64,000 nt of DNA from Marivivens donghaensis. Lineage in GTDB: Bacteria > Pseudomonadota > Alphaproteobacteria > Rhodobacterales > Rhodobacteraceae. Location of the stretch: the NCBI RefSeq assembly GCF_030410045.1, contig NZ_JAUFRA010000003.1, positions 1 through 64,000 on the forward strand, given 5' to 3'. The notes under the pieces are model-generated. The model was not told the origin of the DNA, searched no databases, and saw nothing but the letters and a program-made list of their open reading frames with translations. The position numbers were made by a program, and so were the translations under genes. Below are positions 44,274 to 52,758 of the stretch, one piece after another; position 1 is the stretch's first letter; each line of letters starts with the position of its first letter.

Positions 44274-45448
44274 GTGAGGTTCCTCAGCAAAGCGGCCAGC
44301 GCGGTGAGGTTCGGTTTGCCCGAGCGTAAGGCGGGCCAGTCCGACAGACGGTAAGCGCGGCGGATTTGGATGCCATTGGCACGGGCTGCGGACTGGAGGT
44401 CCTCGGGCGTGATCATCCCGTGATAGAGCGCCACAGGAACCGCCCCGCGCATGTCGTCCAGCATCGGCAAAACAGCGACCCCATGCACGCCGTCGATTTG
44501 GGATAGGGCGGCCTCTGCGGCTTCGGGGTGGTAGTTGCGATCTGCGACGGTGAACATGCGATCCGCACGACCTGTGAGGAAGAGGTGGCCGTTGCGCATC
44601 TCTCCCATCTCGCCAACGGTGACCCAGCCTTTGCGGGTTTGAGTGGTGGCGCTGGAGCCCTCAACGTAGTGGTCAAAAAGGTAGGGTGAACGGACCCAAA
44701 CGAGGCCATCGCGAATGTCGATCTCAACACCGGGGTAGGGCGCGCCAACGGACCCCTCGGGCGTGGATACATCCGATAGGGTGATAAAGCTCGTCTCAGC
44801 CGCCCCGTAAAATTCATGCAGCCGCGCGTTCGGTGCCATCTGAGCGACGCGTGCTTTGGTCGCTGCATCCAGATGGCCGCCACCGACGAGGATCAGCCGC
44901 AAGGCGGGCAGGGGGCGGAGGAGGGCGCTGCGCAATTGCGTGGGGGTCGCGTAAAGGATCGTCGTCTGCTCCATCGCGGCGGTCTGACGGTCGGGGCGCA
45001 GGTCGCTGAGGACGTCGACGGTGATGCCCTGCCACAGACCCTCGCAGAGCGCGTAGAGCGCGAGCGACTGATCCAAGCTGCCGAGGATCGCAGAACGGTC
45101 GTCAGGAGTAATTCCAAAGAGGTCACGGTTCACGGCGAAACTGCTCACCCAACTCGCGTAGCTACGGCGGATACGTTTCGGTGCGCCCGTCGAACCAGAG
45201 GTGAGCGTGTGTATATACTCTGGCTCGTCATCGGCCTCGAACAGGCGGGGCGAAATGCAGAAGCTCTGACCGCTGTGTAGTGCCTCCAAGAGGCGGGGCA
45301 GGGCGGTCGCCAGAGGGCTTGGCGCGATCACATCGACAGGGCCACCCGTGGCGCGAGCCACATAGGGGCGCGTCACCTCTACCCCGTTGCAGAGCAAACG
45401 GGTAGTAGGTGATGGCGCGAGGCGCAGGGGGGCGGTGGCGACGGACAT
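44270..45448 (-). CDS. Short AMP-dependent acyl-CoA/acyl ligase
   Basis: A 392-residue adenylate-forming enzyme, about 100-150 residues shorter than typical CoA ligases because the N-terminal region is trimmed. Motifs: P-loop TLTSGSTGAPKRIRRS, EFYGAAETSFIT, GRADRMFTVADRNYHP and the C-terminal lysine context SGKPNLTAL. The ATG at 45448 (MSVATAPLR) is chosen over 45466. First gene of the pair with the thiolase-like gene. It would activate a carboxylate to an acyl-AMP or acyl-CoA for that partner. Substrate unknown; the BioMNY neighbourhood makes a biotin precursor or product conceivable. Confidence 0.78.
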   Translation of the reverse strand: MSVATAPLRLAPSPTTRLLCNGVEVTRPYVARATGGPVDVIAPSPLATALPRLLEALHSGQSFCISPRLFEADDEPEYIHTLTSGSTGAPKRIRRSYASWVSSFAVNRDLFGITPDDRSAILGSLDQSLALYALCEGLWQGITVDVLSDLRPDRQTAAMEQTTILYATPTQLRSALLRPLPALRLILVGGGHLDAATKARVAQMAPNARLHEFYGAAETSFITLSDVSTPEGSVGAPYPGVEIDIRDGLVWVRSPYLFDHYVEGSSATTQTRKGWVTVGEMGEMRNGHLFLTGRADRMFTVADRNYHPEAAEAALSQIDGVHGVAVLPMLDDMRGAVPVALYHGMITPEDLQSAARANGIQIRRAYRLSDWPALRSGKPNLTALAALLRNLT

Positions 45449-45554
45449 GACCAATCCATAGCGCAACCCTCTCTATCGGACCAGAGTTGCCGACGCCGCT
45501 GGCTGCGCTACATTCACCCCCATCTTAGGTTGCACACCTCAATCGGAGGACACT

Positions 45555-46100
45555 ATGACCCTGACGCGCCGTTCTATTCTGGGCACCCTCTGCGCCACTG
45601 CTGCGCTGCCGTCTTTTGCGGCGGGGGATAGTCCTCTTCCACGGGTAAGCTTTGTAAATGCGGATGGTGGGATGCACGACAGCGCCGATTGGGCGGGGCA
45701 TCCTGTTCTGGTGATCAACTCGGCCAGTCGCTGCGGGTTCACGCCGCAGTATGACGCGATGCAGGCAGTCTACGATGCCTATGCGGATCGCGGTCTAATC
45801 GTCCTCGCCGTGCCGTCCGACGACTTCCGCCAAGAGTTGTCGTCGATTGATGAGGTCAAAGAGTTCTGCGAGCTGAACTTTAACCTGACCCTACCGATGA
45901 CCGACATCACCCATGTCAAAGGGCCAGAGGCGCATCCGTTCTATCAATGGCTCGCCACGGATCATGGCTTTGTCCCGCAGTGGAATTTCAACAAAGTGCT
46001 GATTGGTGCCGATGGTCGGGTCAAGGGCACATGGGGCAGCACCACGAAACCTGACAACCGCCAAATCCTCGATTTGATCGAAGCGGAACTCACCACCTGA
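45555..46100 (+). CDS. Glutathione peroxidase family protein, exported
   Basis: A 181-residue thiol peroxidase. The N-terminus carries a twin-arginine-like signal (TRRSILGTLCATAALP SFAA) with cleavage near residue 23, so it should act in the periplasm. Catalytic cysteine is in NSASRCGFTPQ; the Trp-Asn site is in VPQWNFNKVLI. GAGGAC precedes the ATG. It is divergent from the ligase gene. Peroxide substrates and the electron donor in the periplasm are unknown; many bacterial members use thioredoxin-type donors. Confidence 0.88.
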   Translation: MTLTRRSILGTLCATAALPSFAAGDSPLPRVSFVNADGGMHDSADWAGHPVLVINSASRCGFTPQYDAMQAVYDAYADRGLIVLAVPSDDFRQELSSIDEVKEFCELNFNLTLPMTDITHVKGPEAHPFYQWLATDHGFVPQWNFNKVLIGADGRVKGTWGSTTKPDNRQILDLIEAELTT

Positions 46101-46190
46101 TTTTCGGCTTTAGGCTTCTGTCGTTTCAGTTAAAACTATGCGCAACGCGGGCCACTGGGGCCTGTAACGTATTTTGAACTGAGGACGATT

Positions 46191-46928
46191 ATGGCGACTG
46201 ACACCCCCAAAGCAGAGACCGCAGCACCGCAGCTGCCCATGTTCTACAAATCGCTCGCGCTGCTGAACAAAGCGGCCCACGGCGACCTGCGTTTGCGCCC
46301 TGCGAAATCGATGAGCTTTGCGGCGAAGGCAAACTCCATCGTTCTGGCAGGATCTGAATTTGCCTCGGCCAGCCACGACTACCCGATCGTCTTCAGCGGC
46401 AAGGGCGCAGAGCCGACCGCCTTTGCGGTGACAGGTCGTAAGACGGGCGAGAACATGTTCGTGTCGAAAGACGGTGCGTGGAAGAAAGGCGCGTATGTTC
46501 CCGCCTACGTCCGTCGCTATCCCTTTATGCTGGTGAAGTCGCCAGACGGCACGACCTACAACATGGCGATCGATCCCGAGTCCGAGATGATCCATGCGAA
46601 AATCGGCGATCCGCTGTTTGATGGCGATCAGCCGTCCAAGGCGACCGAGCGGATGTTGGAGCTCAGCAAATCCTTCATCATGGACATGGAGCGGACCGCG
46701 ACCATCATCCGCCAGTTGGAGACGCTGGACCTCCTCGAAGAGCGTCAGGTCGAAGTGACCCTCGCCAACGGAACCAAGTCCCGCATCGGTGGTTTCCGCG
46801 TTGTGAACGAGTCGAAACTGTCGGCGCTGTCCGACGGTGATTTCCTCGCCCTGCGCAAGACTGGCGCGCTGCCCGTGGTCTATATGCACCTCGTTTCGCA
46901 GCAACGGTGGGCAGCAATCCGCGGATAA
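46191..46928 (+). CDS. SapC family protein
   Basis: A 245-residue protein of the SapC family: FYKSLALLNKAAHGDLRL at the start, YPIVFSG, PAYVRRYPFMLV and FDGDQPSKAT in order. No signal peptide or membrane helix is seen. The family name comes from S-layer gene clusters of Campylobacter, but its biochemical role is unclear. Here it is a single gene: the preceding gpx ends 90 bases upstream and a good terminator follows at once. Confidence 0.82.
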   Translation: MATDTPKAETAAPQLPMFYKSLALLNKAAHGDLRLRPAKSMSFAAKANSIVLAGSEFASASHDYPIVFSGKGAEPTAFAVTGRKTGENMFVSKDGAWKKGAYVPAYVRRYPFMLVKSPDGTTYNMAIDPESEMIHAKIGDPLFDGDQPSKATERMLELSKSFIMDMERTATIIRQLETLDLLEERQVEVTLANGTKSRIGGFRVVNESKLSALSDGDFLALRKTGALPVVYMHLVSQQRWAAIRG

Positions 46929-46940
46929 GTGCTAAAAGTT

Positions 46941-46970
46941 AAATGGCGGGTTTAGGCCCGCCATTTTTCT
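46941..46970 (+). terminator. Terminator of the SapC gene
   Basis: Perfect 10-bp stem AAATGGCGGG (46941-46950) and CCCGCCATTT (46957-46966), 6-base loop, with a T-run overlapping the end of the stem. Classical Rho-independent form. Confidence 0.9.
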
Positions 46971-47174
46971 TTGGGCCGCGTAAATTAAGATCAGAGTTTT
47001 GAGTCGTCTGGTGCTGCTAGGCGGCTTTTTCTGTTTTTGGGATGGGTTTTGGATTTTAGCATTTTCGCCTGCGTTATGTGAGAATTTTGTTCTGAAATTT
47101 GGTGGGCTGTGGCACTTGAAAGAGAAAATAATTCCAACTACCTGCGGTTTCGAACAAGACTTTAAGGTGTCGAA
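46971..47174 (+). promoter_or_regulatory. Upstream region of the rhodanese operon with a second terminator-like hairpin
   Basis: 204 bases. At 47003-47025 GTCGTCT pairs with AGGCGGC (two G-U pairs), followed by TTTTT at 47026-47030, resembling another plus-strand terminator 145 bases before the rhodanese start. It may be a back-up terminator, an attenuator, or the end of a small RNA starting after 46970. The rest is AT-rich and must contain the operon promoter. Confidence 0.45.
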
Positions 47175-48098
47175 ATGAAATTCCTTGCTCCTGCTTTTGT
47201 AGCCGCTCTTGGCTTTGCCTCTGCTGTTGAAGCGAACACGTATGGGCCTCTGGTGACGCCTGCTGAATTGGCGGCGTCGATTGATGACGTGCAACCGATC
47301 CTCGTTGATATTCGCAATGATGGTTATGCCGAGGCGCACGTTGATGGCGCGCTTTGGGCGCCGTATCGGATGTTCCGTGGTCCTGCGGAAAACCCAGGTG
47401 CGCTGGTTGATCTGACCGCGCTTGAGGGGAACCTCGAACAGTTGGGTCTGGAGTATGATCTGCCGATCGTGATCATCACTGAAGGCAAAACAGACACTGA
47501 TTTTGGTGCTGCGGCGCGGGTTTATTGGACGCTGAAATCTACAGGCTTTACCGATCTGTCGATCCTGAACGGTGGTCAGGCGGCTTGGGCGGCGGCGGGT
47601 TTGCCGATCAACGCGACAGTCGAGTCGTCGATCCCGTCGGAATTGAATCTGTCCTTTAGCCACGAGTGGCTGGCGGAAACCTCGGATGTTGAGGCTGTGA
47701 CCACAGGTGCGGCGCAAGCGATCCTCGTCGATGCGCGTCCTGAAGATTTCTATCTGGGTCGCAAGGGCCATGACGCGGCTGACCGTCCGGGCACGCTGCC
47801 GGGTGCCGTTAACTACGTCTACACTTCGTTCTTTGATGACGGCGCTGCGGCGATCCGTGGGGCGTCGAATGTGGATGAGTTGAAGGTGGCTTTGGGCGTC
47901 GAAGAGGGCAAAGACATCGTGTCCTTCTGCAACACGGGTCACTGGGCGGCAACGAACTGGTTTGCACTCTCGGAGCTGGCTGAGCTAGACAACGTGAAAC
48001 TCTACGCAGGGTCGATGGTTGAATATTCCAACGCGGGTCTTCCGATGGAAAACACTCCGGGCCTGTTCCGTAACTTGCTGAACCAGATTGGTTTCTAA
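47175..48098 (+). CDS. Periplasmic tandem rhodanese sulfurtransferase
   Basis: A 307-residue protein with a signal peptide ending ASAVEA (about 20). Two rhodanese domains: the first (about 25-150) lacks the catalytic cysteine (VIITEGKTDTDFG in its loop place), the second has VSFCNTGHWAATNW, the active persulfide site. It should transfer sulfur from thiosulfate or a similar donor in the periplasm. It is followed one base later by a YeeE-type sulfur transporter, so the two probably take up or handle inorganic sulfur together. Confidence 0.87.
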   Translation: MKFLAPAFVAALGFASAVEANTYGPLVTPAELAASIDDVQPILVDIRNDGYAEAHVDGALWAPYRMFRGPAENPGALVDLTALEGNLEQLGLEYDLPIVIITEGKTDTDFGAAARVYWTLKSTGFTDLSILNGGQAAWAAAGLPINATVESSIPSELNLSFSHEWLAETSDVEAVTTGAAQAILVDARPEDFYLGRKGHDAADRPGTLPGAVNYVYTSFFDDGAAAIRGASNVDELKVALGVEEGKDIVSFCNTGHWAATNWFALSELAELDNVKLYAGSMVEYSNAGLPMENTPGLFRNLLNQIGF

Positions 48099-48099
48099 A

Positions 48100-49230
48100 A
48101 TGTCTGAACACGTGATTGCGGGGGCTTTGGCCCCCCGTCCGATCCTAAAGCGCGGTGGCCTGATTGTGGCTGCCGTGTTCGTCGTTTTGGCCGTGGCTGC
48201 GCTGGCGGGGGCTCGATATGGGCTGCTGCTGGCGGTGGGGCTGGGCTTTGGCCTCGCCCTCGAAGGGTTGCGGTTCGGATTTGCGGGACCGTGGCGGGCG
48301 ATGATCCTGCGGCGCGAGCCGTCGGGATTGTGGGCGCAGTTGTTGGCGATTGGGATCGTCACCGTCTTTGCCCTGCCGTTGATTGCGAACCATGGTGGCG
48401 AATTGAACGGCGCGCAAGCCCCGATTGGTTTTGCGATGATCGCCGGGGCCTTTGTGTTCGGTGTCGCGATGCAGGTCGTTTTGGGCTGCGGGTCGGGCAC
48501 ATTGGTTAACGCGGGGTCTGGGAACCCCGTGTCGTTGGTCGCGCTGCCATTCTTTGCCATCGGGAGTTTCGCGGGCGCATATCACCTGTTCTGGTGGACG
48601 GGCTTGGGGGCGCTGCCGATCATGAACTTTGAAGGGTGGAGCGGTGTTCTCATCACGCTTGGACTGCTGTTTTCGGTCGCGATGGTGGCGTGGAAATTCG
48701 CAACGCCCCAGAAACGGGTATTGCCGCGTCGATTGGTGATTGCGGCGGTCGTGATCGCGGCACTGGCGCTGGCGAACCTGTTGATCTCTGGCCAGCCGTG
48801 GGGCGTGGTTTACGGGCTCGGCCTTTGGGTGGCGAAGGGTGCAGTAGCGGCGGGCGTGGACCTGTCGGGCTCTGCGTTTTGGGCAGCACCGGCGACGGCA
48901 GAACGTGTCACCAGTTCTGTGCTGACCGACTACACGTCGTTGACGGATATCGGCATCATCCTCGGCGCGTTCTTTGTCGCGAGCTGGAGGGTAGGGGGTC
49001 TATCGGCGAAACTGCCATCCTTGCCCGCGCGGGCGTGGGTCGGGACAATCGTGGCGGGGTTCCTGCTAGGGTATTCGTCGCGTTTGGCCTTTGGTTGCAA
49101 TGTAGGTGCGTTCTTTTCAGGGATTTCCACGGGGAGCCTGCACGGTTGGGTCTGGTTCGGCGCCGCCTTTGTCGGGTCGATTTATGGGATCAAACTGCGT
49201 CCCATTCTGGGATTGGAGGCACGGTCATGA
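48100..49230 (+). CDS. YeeE/YedE-family sulfur-compound transporter
   Basis: A 376-residue membrane protein with about ten hydrophobic segments and the family Cys-containing signatures VVLGCGSGTLVNAGSG and RLAFGCNVGAFFSGIS, which in YeeE relay thiosulfate through thiol contacts. ATG at 48100 lies just after the rhodanese TAA. The stop overlaps the ATG of a small gene (ATGA). Transport of thiosulfate or another sulfur species is inferred from family and neighbour. Confidence 0.88.
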   Translation: MSEHVIAGALAPRPILKRGGLIVAAVFVVLAVAALAGARYGLLLAVGLGFGLALEGLRFGFAGPWRAMILRREPSGLWAQLLAIGIVTVFALPLIANHGGELNGAQAPIGFAMIAGAFVFGVAMQVVLGCGSGTLVNAGSGNPVSLVALPFFAIGSFAGAYHLFWWTGLGALPIMNFEGWSGVLITLGLLFSVAMVAWKFATPQKRVLPRRLVIAAVVIAALALANLLISGQPWGVVYGLGLWVAKGAVAAGVDLSGSAFWAAPATAERVTSSVLTDYTSLTDIGIILGAFFVASWRVGGLSAKLPSLPARAWVGTIVAGFLLGYSSRLAFGCNVGAFFSGISTGSLHGWVWFGAAFVGSIYGIKLRPILGLEARS

Positions 49231-49391
49231 CCAGACGTTTTACAGCAGGTATCGCCGTTCTGGCCGTCGCTGGTTTGATTGGCTGGGACCTAAAGGCCAG
49301 CCCGCCGAATCCTTATGCGGCACCGCCAATCCTCGCTATTGGGTCGGGGTTATCAACGGCTGGTGGGTTCTGTGGGGCGCTACCGAACTAG
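49227..49391 (+). CDS. Small 54-residue exported or membrane-anchored protein
   Basis: A short gene coupled by ATGA to yeeE. The sequence starts MTRRFTAGIAVLAVAGLIGW (basic N-terminus then a hydrophobic helix) and ends GGFCGALPN with a single cysteine. It could be a small subunit or a thiol-bearing partner of the YeeE transporter. The coupling and sensible signal-like N-terminus support it as real; there is no recognised family. Confidence 0.55.
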   Translation: MTRRFTAGIAVLAVAGLIGWDLKASPPNPYAAPPILAIGSGLSTAGGFCGALPN

Positions 49392-49510
49392 GCCGACGGC
49401 CTATCACCTTGAACATTCGTGGTTTGTTTGTCGGGCGGGCGCGGGATCGGGTTGATTTCTGCGCCCGTCGGCATAGGCTCGGTTCCTAAGCTGGGGCGTA
49501 AATCTACGGG

Positions 49511-52027
49511 GTGTTCGGAATACTTAACAACTTGCGCATCAATGTCGGTGGCGGGCCGTTGGTGTCGGAGCCGTTGCACGATGGATTTGCGGTATCACGG
49601 CTATACCGTATGCGTCGGTTTGTGCGCAGAAAACCCCTTGGGTTTTTGCTGTATTTCTTGCCTGTTGTTCTGCTGTGGACATACCCGATGTCCTATGGGG
49701 CCGCGATTTTCGGTCATAATGCCTTTGCGGTTCAATACTCCCCGTCGATCTCGTTCTATGTGCTCGCCCTTGGTGTTCTGATCTATCCAACCAGACTGAT
49801 CTGGGTGCCTGCGCTGGTGTTTCTATTCGCCCTTTGCGCGCCGTTCCTCCTACCCTTTGTCGATATGTCGGTTTGGCACGAATTGCTGGTGCGTGCGCCG
49901 CAAGTGGTCATCGCGTTCTTTGTGGTGAACCTGATTGCGGCGTTGATCGTCGGCGTGGTCGCGAGAGAGACGATCGGGTTATTCCGAAGCAGGCTCTTAC
50001 CTTACACGGCGGATCTTCTTCTCGCGCTTTTGGCGCAGGTCGTGTTCTTCATCGTGAACCTGATCATGATCGCGATTTTCGTGAACGTGATGAAGTCGCT
50101 GCCTGCGGATCTTCAGGGTTTGGTTGGTTACGACGAACACTACTTTGACCTCGCGCTGAAACGTGTGCTGCGCGGGTGCGCGGTAATTTTGGTATTTTTG
50201 CTGCTGTTTCTACATCGCCCGCAGAAGCTAGAGCTGCTCTACCTGCTGCCTTCAATTTTTGTGTTCTCGACGCTTGGGGTTATTCACGCGTCTGGCTTTG
50301 GGCAAAGCAACCAGATGGAAGCTGGCCTTGTGATTATGGTCATGGCTTTGGTTATGCCGCAGGCTATCGCTCCGCTGAGCCTTGTCGCTGGGGTTGGATG
50401 CTATGCTGTGCTGACGGGCACATTCCTAACCGATCTGGTACCCGAGACCGCGCATGAAAATGCGATGGATTACTACGGCACGGTCCTGTTGAATTTGGGG
50501 ACCTACATTCTGGCGCTTCGCGGCTATATGGAACGTCGGTTGCAATTGGCGCGGGACAGTAACGAACGGCTCGACGCAGCGCGCGATTTCGCGGGCGTTG
50601 GGATTTTTCAGGTCAATCAGAACCTCGGCATGGTGCAGCTTGACCCGACGAGCATGCGGGTATTGGGTGTCGATACTGTATATACGCCGGTGCGGGACAT
50701 CTATGCTCGGTTCGCGCCCGAGTCCCGTCAGCGGATGGCTGAGATGGGGATCGTTGAGCCGGGGCAAACGTATAAGCATGTTTTGCGGGTCATTCGCGGA
50801 CCTGGTGACGAATGCATGATCCGCATCTTTGTCTGGGCGCAATATGCCGAGAGCGGGGCAAAACTGGCCTACGGGCTGGTGCTGGATATTACCGACGAAC
50901 AAGCGACAGAGTCCGCGTTGCGTCATGCGTTGACCTATCTTGAGGCGCGGGATGAAAAGCAGCGGCGGATGTTCTCGATCATTTCGCATGAAATACGCAC
51001 GCCTGCGTCGGTGATGGCGATGTTGATCGAGGATTTGGAGCCGTTGCAGACCGCGGCGATGAAGCCAAAACTCGCCGAGGCGTCGAACCAGTTGTTGGGT
51101 GTGCTGAGCGACATGCGGCAAGCGGTGAACCCCGAAGAAAACCTCGCTGTGGTTAAATCGCCCTATGTGCCTGCGGAATTGGCCGAGACGGTGCGCAATA
51201 CCTATCAAGCGCAGGCCAAGAAGAACCACATGAACATCAAGCTCAAGCTCGGCGCGGGGGCGGATGTTCGGCGGATAGGGGATCAGTTGCGGACAAAGCA
51301 GTTGGTTGGGAACCTTGTGCGCAATGCCTTGCTGCATTCGCGGGGCCGGACGGTCGAGATTATCTTTGAAGCGCAGCCTGAGGAAAATGGGCAAATGTGG
51401 TCCGTTTGGACTGTGCGCGACGATGGGATCGGGATTCCGCCCGATGAGGTCGATCGACTGTTTGAACCATTCGAGAGGGGCGGCAAAGATCCACGCAATC
51501 AGGCGGATGGCAGCGGGCTGGGCCTCTATATCGCGAAGACAGCGGTGGAGCTGCTGGGCGGGTCGATCACATATATCGAACGGGCGCGGGGCGCATGTTA
51601 TCAGATCAGACTACCAGAGGACATCGCGACCGATGTAGAGCCAGTTGAGCCGACCGTGCGCGACGCGGTCGACCTGTCCGTTCTGCATGTGCTGTTGGTC
51701 GAGGATAACCCGCTGGTGGCCGAGGTGACAAAGACGCGGCTGAACAAGATTTTCGCGAATGTGACTTTGGCGCGGAATGGTGAGGATGCGCTGGTCATGG
51801 CCCAAGCAAACCCGCCCGACCTTCTGATAACGGACCTATTCATGCCCAAGATGGAGGGCGATCAGTTGATCCGTGCTCTGAAAGAGTTGGATCATGATTA
51901 CGTGATGATTGGCCTGACGGCGGCGGCCGTTGGCAACGACATGGATCGTTTCACTGACGCGGGCGCGGATTTGGTGATGTCAAAGCCGCTGGATAGCGAA
52001 GCCTTGATGGAGTTCTTGGCGGGGTGA
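49511..52027 (+). CDS. Hybrid sensor histidine kinase with membrane sensor domain
   Basis: An 838-residue protein. Hydrophobic N-terminal half (about residues 40-350) with some nine helices; a PAS-like region (about 360-475); HisKA with phospho-His in FSIISHEIRTPASV (about 490); HATPase with LVGNLVRNALLHS, DDGIGIPPDE and GSGLGLYIAK; and a C-terminal receiver with LLITDLFMPKMEGD. The start is GTG (49511) after ACGGG; an ATG at codon 33 (MRRFVRRKP) is an alternative. It converges with a LuxR gene 2 bases away, a plausible partner. Signal unknown. Confidence 0.87.
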   Translation: MFGILNNLRINVGGGPLVSEPLHDGFAVSRLYRMRRFVRRKPLGFLLYFLPVVLLWTYPMSYGAAIFGHNAFAVQYSPSISFYVLALGVLIYPTRLIWVPALVFLFALCAPFLLPFVDMSVWHELLVRAPQVVIAFFVVNLIAALIVGVVARETIGLFRSRLLPYTADLLLALLAQVVFFIVNLIMIAIFVNVMKSLPADLQGLVGYDEHYFDLALKRVLRGCAVILVFLLLFLHRPQKLELLYLLPSIFVFSTLGVIHASGFGQSNQMEAGLVIMVMALVMPQAIAPLSLVAGVGCYAVLTGTFLTDLVPETAHENAMDYYGTVLLNLGTYILALRGYMERRLQLARDSNERLDAARDFAGVGIFQVNQNLGMVQLDPTSMRVLGVDTVYTPVRDIYARFAPESRQRMAEMGIVEPGQTYKHVLRVIRGPGDECMIRIFVWAQYAESGAKLAYGLVLDITDEQATESALRHALTYLEARDEKQRRMFSIISHEIRTPASVMAMLIEDLEPLQTAAMKPKLAEASNQLLGVLSDMRQAVNPEENLAVVKSPYVPAELAETVRNTYQAQAKKNHMNIKLKLGAGADVRRIGDQLRTKQLVGNLVRNALLHSRGRTVEIIFEAQPEENGQMWSVWTVRDDGIGIPPDEVDRLFEPFERGGKDPRNQADGSGLGLYIAKTAVELLGGSITYIERARGACYQIRLPEDIATDVEPVEPTVRDAVDLSVLHVLLVEDNPLVAEVTKTRLNKIFANVTLARNGEDALVMAQANPPDLLITDLFMPKMEGDQLIRALKELDHDYVMIGLTAAAVGNDMDRFTDAGADLVMSKPLDSEALMEFLAG

Positions 52028-52028
52028 C

Positions 52029-52568
52029 TTACGATGGCTGTTGCGGGGCGGATTGCATGCCAACATCCATGAATTCATCCAAGAACAGCGACATGAGTTC
52101 TACGCGAGACGTTACGCCTGCCTTGCGAAAGACGTTGTGCGAGTGAACCTTGACCGTGCCGACGGTGCAATTGCGCAGTTCAGCGATGTCTTTGGATGCC
52201 AGCCCGCGCATAAGCAAAAGCGCGATGTCAGACTCGGACGGGGTGAGGGACCATTCGTTGAATTGCGCGTGAACGTGGCTGTCGAAATCGTGGCGAAGGG
52301 AATGGAGTGTTTCGCGTTGGCGGGCGTTCTTTGTCTTTAGCTCGGTGATGTAGACCGACAAAAGCACCATGCCGAATCCAAGTACGGTGACGGCGAGAAT
52401 CTCGAAAATGAGGTGTGAGAGGTCACCGAATTGGTAACCGCGCCCTTCGCTGATGTGCTCGCGCAGGTCAACGATGACATCCTGAGCGAAGAAAAGTCCT
52501 GAAATCCCCATGCCCCAAAAAATGATGGTCGCGAAGGTCGCATTTTCGAATTTGGTGGTGGAATACAT
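52029..52568 (-). CDS. Membrane-anchored LuxR-type regulator
   Basis: A 179-residue protein: two hydrophobic helices at about 8-28 and 47-72, a helical linker rich in charged residues, and a LuxR/NarL helix-turn-helix (LTPSESDIALLLMRG; CTVGTVKVHSHNVFRKAG). There is no receiver domain. ATG at 52568 has AAGGG seven bases upstream; the longer form to 52625 is less likely. Membrane tethering of a LuxR output domain is uncommon. Located tail-to-tail with the hybrid kinase and divergent from the PepSY-like gene. Confidence 0.8.
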   Translation of the reverse strand: MYSTTKFENATFATIIFWGMGISGLFFAQDVIVDLREHISEGRGYQFGDLSHLIFEILAVTVLGFGMVLLSVYITELKTKNARQRETLHSLRHDFDSHVHAQFNEWSLTPSESDIALLLMRGLASKDIAELRNCTVGTVKVHSHNVFRKAGVTSRVELMSLFLDEFMDVGMQSAPQQPS

Positions 52569-52758
52569 TGGATTGCCCTTTTTTATGAGGTCTAGACTTA
52601 GGGCTAATCCTGCTAAAATTGCCATAAACCATCGGTATAGAGGCCAAAAACGGCTTAAAATACACCTTTGGCATATTTGGGGGTGGGGATGCGGCGGTCA
52701 TAACGGTCCCATCGAAGGCGCAGTAGACAACGTTGCGTCGAACACTTGGAGACTAGAC
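52569..52758. promoter_or_regulatory. Divergent promoter region of the LuxR and PepSY-like genes
   Basis: 190 bases; the only notable repeat is a short ACAACGTTG-type palindrome near 52728-52736. The PepSY-like gene has GGAG at about 52747-52750. Confidence 0.35.
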
